Under the pieces are notes generated by a model. It saw only the letters and a list, made by a program, of their open reading frames with translations. It did no database searches and had not been told where the DNA came from. From Actinoplanes sp. SE50/110 (GTDB lineage: Bacteria; Actinomycetota; Actinomycetes; Mycobacteriales; Micromonosporaceae), in contig NZ_LT827010.1 of assembly GCF_900119315.1 (NCBI RefSeq), forward strand, positions 1,720,001 to 1,784,000: a DNA stretch of 64,000 nt, written 5' to 3'. Position numbers and translations under genes: made by a program. Numbering within the stretch: position 1 is the stretch's first letter; the number at the start of each line of letters is the position of its first letter. Below, piece by piece: positions 62,233-64,000 of the stretch.

Positions 62233-62919
62233 TCAGTTCATGCCCGCCCGGCGTTTCAGGGCCTGCACGTCGGTGACCACGATCCGGCGGCCCTCGGTGC
62301 GCAGCCAGCCGCGGTTGGCGAACGAGCCGATCGCCTGGTTCACACTCTGCCGGGACCCGCCGGCCATCTCGGCCAGCTGGCTCTGGTTCAGCTCGATGGT
62401 GATCATCGGCGCCTGACTCTCCCCGGAGAGCCGGACCAGCGTCTTGGCCACCCGACCGGGCAGGTCCAGGAAGACGTGGTCGGCGTTCTGCTCGGTGAGA
62501 CGACGGATCAGCCCCCCGACCGATCGCATCACCGCATCGAGGATCCGCGGGTTCGAGTGGACCAGGTCCATGAAGGCGGCCCGGGACAGCGACAGCGCCT
62601 GCGAGTCCTCGATCGCCTCGGCCGATGCGCTGCGGGTCAAGGCGTCCAGCAGCGACACCTCGCCCAGCACGTCCGGCGGGCGGACCACGGTGAGCACCGC
62701 GCGCTCACCGGTCGGCGCGGTGCGGAAGACCGCCACCGCGCCCCGTTTCATGATGATCAGCGAGTCGCCCGGATCGTGCTCGACGAAGAGGATCTGCCCC
62801 TTGCGGTAATGGCGCGGAACCGCCGCGGCGATCACCCGCTGTCGGACATCCGGCTCGAGCCCGGCGAACATTTCGACGCCGGTGAGCGCGTCACCGGAAT
62901 CCGGCATGCGATGGTCCAC
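62233..62919 (-). CDS. Crp/Fnr-family transcriptional regulator
   Basis: A 228-residue regulator. Residues 15-130 form a cyclic-nucleotide-binding fold (GQILFVEHDPGDSLIIMKRGAVAVFR, with GEVSLLD and RSASAEA in the phosphate-binding cassette), and residues 150-225 a winged helix (ELNQSQLAEMAGGSRQSVNQAIGSF). The RSASAEA segment keeps the Arg that contacts the cyclic phosphate, so cAMP binding is likely. It is close to actinobacterial Crp/GlxR. GTG 62919 preceded by ggaggga. Confidence 0.92.
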   Translation of the reverse strand: MDHRMPDSGDALTGVEMFAGLEPDVRQRVIAAAVPRHYRKGQILFVEHDPGDSLIIMKRGAVAVFRTAPTGERAVLTVVRPPDVLGEVSLLDALTRSASAEAIEDSQALSLSRAAFMDLVHSNPRILDAVMRSVGGLIRRLTEQNADHVFLDLPGRVAKTLVRLSGESQAPMITIELNQSQLAEMAGGSRQSVNQAIGSFANRGWLRTEGRRIVVTDVQALKRRAGMN

Positions 62920-63142
62920 GGCGTTATCCCTCCCCCCAGGGTGACCGCGTCCACCCGGCTGGTGCCGGCCCCCTGACGCGAACGATCACTCTTAGCACAC
63001 GGCGCGCTCCGAGCGCCATTTCCCGACCGGACATCGACGCTCGCCACGTACGATCATGTCGTCTCAGTCGCTTTCTGTAAACACCTCATCGCCTTCTGTG
63101 ATTGTCACCCTGGCTGTCCGTCGCATTTGGGTGGTGTGCCGT

Positions 63143-63155
63143 GATAATCCCGCGG
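63143..63155 (+). promoter_or_regulatory. Probable leaderless promoter of the APH-fold gene
   Basis: gtgataat at 63141-63148 contains a near-consensus -10 hexamer (gataat, 63143-63148) and lies 6 bp before the GTG at 63155, the distance expected when transcription starts at the first codon. No convincing -35 box or Shine-Dalgarno was seen. Confidence 0.45.
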
Positions 63156-64000
63156 TGCCGGAAGATGAGATTCTGCGAATCGCTCTGCGCGACCAGTGGC
63201 ACCTGAATCCCAGCGGGATCACCGCGCTGCCGAGGGCCGTGATGTCGCGCGACTGGGAGGTCACCGCGGGACGTGAGCGCTACGTGGCCCGTCTCGTGGA
63301 GACCGCCGCGCGACTGCCCGCCGAAGCCGGTCTGGCCGCCGCCGTGCACCTGCGCGGCGTGCGGATCAGCGCCGGCGAACCGGTCCGGACCCTGGCCGGG
63401 CAGCTCACCGCCGAAACCCCGCTCGGGGCCCTCGCGGTGCTGCGCCGGCCACCCGGGCGCCACCTCGACGGCGCCGACCCGATCGACCAGCAGTGGTGGG
63501 GCGAACGGCTCGGCGCGGTCCACCGGGCCCTGGACGGCTTCGTGCACCCCGGGCTGCGGCCCTGGCAGCCGGTCGAAGCGGACGCGGCGCACCTGGACGC
63601 CGAACCGTGGCTGCGGCCCGCCGTCGCCGCCGCGGTCACCGCCGCCACCCGGCTCACCGTGACCGACCGGCTCACCTACGGGGTGCTGCACGGTGACCCG
63701 GCCCCCGAGGCGTTCGTCCTGGACGTCGACACCGGCCGCACCGGGCTGCTGCACTGCGGTACCAGCGGCACCGGGCCGCTCGTCTACGACGTGGCCGCCG
63801 CGGTGATCTACGCCGGCGGGCCGGACCGGGCCGCCGAACTGCTCGACGGCTACCGCTGCGCCGGGCCGGTGGCCGCCGACGAGCTGGAAGCCGCCCTGCC
63901 GGTGCTGCTGCGGCTGCGCTGGGCGGTGCTGGCCGAGCGGTCCGCCCGCCGGGGCTGCCCCACCGGGCTGGCGGCGGCGCGGGAGGCCCTGACGTCCATG
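63155..64000 (+). CDS. Aminoglycoside-phosphotransferase-fold protein, incomplete, with altered active site
   Basis: The 282 visible codons run off the window end. The N-terminal half resembles APH/choline-kinase-fold proteins (EILRIALRDQWHLNPSGIT, then GRERYVARLVETAARLP). The Brenner-type motif reads HGDPAPEA (His179, Gly180, Asp181), where the usual Asn is Ala; the following metal-binding IDW/IDF is HCG in LLHCGTSGTGPLVYDVA. A kinase role is therefore doubtful. Start may also be GTG 63098 or 63134. Divergent from the Crp-type gene. Confidence 0.72.
   Translation, partial: MPEDEILRIALRDQWHLNPSGITALPRAVMSRDWEVTAGRERYVARLVETAARLPAEAGLAAAVHLRGVRISAGEPVRTLAGQLTAETPLGALAVLRRPPGRHLDGADPIDQQWWGERLGAVHRALDGFVHPGLRPWQPVEADAAHLDAEPWLRPAVAAAVTAATRLTVTDRLTYGVLHGDPAPEAFVLDVDTGRTGLLHCGTSGTGPLVYDVAAAVIYAGGPDRAAELLDGYRCAGPVAADELEAALPVLLRLRWAVLAERSARRGCPTGLAAAREALTSM

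Noticed and set aside
63093..63110. Possible Crp-type site tgtgattgtcacc upstream of the Crp gene
   Set aside because: The half-sites tgtga and tcac are separated by two to three bases instead of the six expected, so it does not fit the dimer spacing.

Overview
This 64 kb window is chromosomal DNA of a very GC-rich actinobacterium, most likely a member of the Micromonosporaceae such as Actinoplanes or a relative (inferred). The evidence is strong GC bias at third codon positions, many GTG starts, an actinobacterial-type cytochrome bcc-aa3 branch, a PimB-type mannosyltransferase, and a gene order that recalls the Mycobacterium tuberculosis Rv2182c-Rv2208 neighbourhood. No rRNA, tRNA, CRISPR array, transposase, integrase or prophage was seen. 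The window looks like core chromosome with several lineage-specific insertions and many short GC-rich tandem repeats.

Layout. 1-4.6 kb: cobalamin nucleotide-loop assembly (cobS, and a cobU-cobT fusion), a small conserved protein, an M50-type membrane protease and an aldo/keto reductase. 4.7-10.7 kb: one giant gene for a roughly 2000-residue protein with a long repetitive disordered region, a TPR-like region and C-terminal WG repeats. 10.8-13.4 kb: a translationally coupled three-gene ABC-2 type exporter. 13.5-19.4 kb: a secreted GH16-type glycosidase, a DUF3043 protein, a MurA-family enolpyruvyl transferase, nadA and glycerate kinase. 19.5-22.8 kb: a Fe-S carrier (ErpA/IscA type), adenosine kinase, a P-loop kinase, and a coupled cysteine desulfurase/TusA pair.

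22.9-31.9 kb holds the aerobic respiratory genes: ctaC-ctaF, then trpD with a degenerate receiver protein and a CtaG-type assembly factor, then ctaE-qcrC-qcrA-qcrB ending at a strong terminator. The oxidase catalytic subunit ctaD is not in the window. 31.9-43.1 kb: PaaX-type regulator with GNAT acetyltransferase, alpha/beta hydrolase, AsnC-type ligand-binding protein, sugar nucleotidyltransferase, Nudix hydrolase, a short RelA/SpoT homologue, an exonuclease/GIY-YIG fusion, a NYN-domain protein, a Cys-rich small protein and an M48 protease. 43.1-49.8 kb: a 30-bp tandem-repeat stretch, pimB, a DUF4240 protein, a fused ABC exporter, a thioredoxin-like protein, and a divergent MFS transporter/MarR pair.

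49.8-64 kb: DUF4395 protein, a NarL-type two-component system, an SRPBCC protein, a Cys-motif protein with a basic histone H1-like tail, ROK glucokinase, an endonuclease/phosphatase-family enzyme, a flavin monooxygenase coupled to an alpha/beta hydrolase whose nucleophile is replaced by Gly, trehalose-6-phosphate synthase, a membrane protein, a PlsC acyltransferase, a Crp-family regulator, and the start of a divergent APH-fold protein that runs off the end.

The most unusual items are the giant WG-repeat protein with its exact-period internal repeats, the repeat-encoded ORF that bridges the M48 protease and pimB with stop/start overlaps at both ends, several apparent pseudo-enzymes (alpha/beta hydrolase, receiver, APH-like kinase, possibly the RelA/SpoT synthetase), and a probable CTG start for tusA. 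Functional statements rest on motif and family recognition by eye; no database search was possible.
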